Assembly (NCBI GenBank): GCA_002256705.1
Contig: NQJI01000120.1
Coordinates: 1 to 6,628, forward strand
DNA from: Methylococcaceae bacterium NSM2-1
GTDB lineage: Bacteria > Pseudomonadota > Gammaproteobacteria > Methylococcales > Methylomonadaceae
DNA: 6,628 nt
Direction: 5' to 3'
A model generated the notes under the pieces. It was given only the letters and a program-made list of their open reading frames with translations, was not told the origin of the DNA and did not search any database. Shown here piece by piece: positions 6,471 through 6,628 of this stretch. The translations under genes were made by a program, and so were the position numbers. Positions within the stretch are counted from its first letter, which is position 1, and every line of letters begins with the position of its first letter.

Positions 6471-6628
6471 TTTAACGCAGGTGAGTAGTAATTTTTAACA
6501 AAAACTGGAGGAATGTTAAACGGCGTGCAAAACTTTCCTGGGTCCTGGGGAAAAGAGCGTTGAAAAGTTTTCACCCCAGATTGTTCAATATCCGGTTTTT
6601 TACCGGAGAATCCTGGAGTATTAGTTGG
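6471..6628. other. Region downstream of the selD fusion, with hairpins and no convincing gene
   Basis: Three structures are visible. TCCTGGG occurs twice in tandem (6536-6549). A stem CTGGGG (6545-6550) pairs with CCCCAG (6574-6579), extendable by AAAA (6551-6554) with TTTT (6568-6571). A perfect hairpin TCCGGT (6591-6596), loop TTTTT, ACCGGA (6602-6607) follows. Neither hairpin is followed by a T-run, so a classical intrinsic terminator is not supported. GGAGG at 6507-6511 lies too close to ATG 6513 for normal initiation, and that frame ends after 16 codons (MLNGVQNFPGSWGKER). The window ends before any downstream gene is clear. Confidence 0.5.

Noticed and set aside
6390..6628. Minus-strand open frame entering from the right edge and running into the end of selD
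   Set aside because: It stays open over the last 158 bases and gives a plausible-looking peptide (TPGFSGKKPDIEQSGVK), but it overlaps the SelD fusion antisense, has no recognisable motif and no visible start. It could be the end of a convergent gene, but this cannot be supported.

Overview
The window looks like chromosomal DNA of a gammaproteobacterium with moderate GC content. The pyruvate kinase is of the PykA type. The GAPDH resembles proteobacterial type I enzymes. SelU is close in length and motifs to Escherichia coli MnmH. A methanotroph of the Methylococcales is one possibility, but this is a weak inference because no marker gene is present. There are no insertion sequences, CRISPR arrays, rRNA genes or recognisable tRNA genes.

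Layout. From the left edge to 2383, on the minus strand, lies a two-gene carbon-metabolism operon read right to left: gap (1439-2383), then pyk (1-1423, cut by the window edge about six residues before its expected end). A 723-base divergent intergenic region (2384-3106) holds the gap promoter and ribosome-binding site. It also holds a weak 78-codon reading frame, an imperfect inverted repeat of 74 bases and possible relic coding sequence. From 3107 to 6470, on the plus strand, lies a selenium operon of two overlapping genes: selU (tRNA 2-selenouridine synthase) and a 756-residue fusion of an FAD/NAD(P)-dependent oxidoreductase to selenophosphate synthetase SelD. The last 158 bases contain no convincing gene but several hairpins.

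How the genes work together. Gap and Pyk catalyse an oxidising step and the final ATP-yielding step of lower glycolysis. The SelD part of the fusion makes selenophosphate, and SelU uses it to replace sulfur by selenium at the wobble uridine of certain tRNAs. The fused oxidoreductase probably has a redox role in supplying or handling reduced selenium, but its reaction cannot be read from the sequence.

Most notable points. (1) The gap product appears to lack about 22 residues near its C-terminus, including the nearly universal WYDNEWG segment, while the reading frame and the C-terminal tail are kept. (2) The oxidoreductase-SelD fusion is a recognised but functionally unresolved architecture, coupled here by an 8-base overlap to the enzyme that uses its product. 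(3) gap and pyk share one reading frame, separated only by a TAA and five codons.
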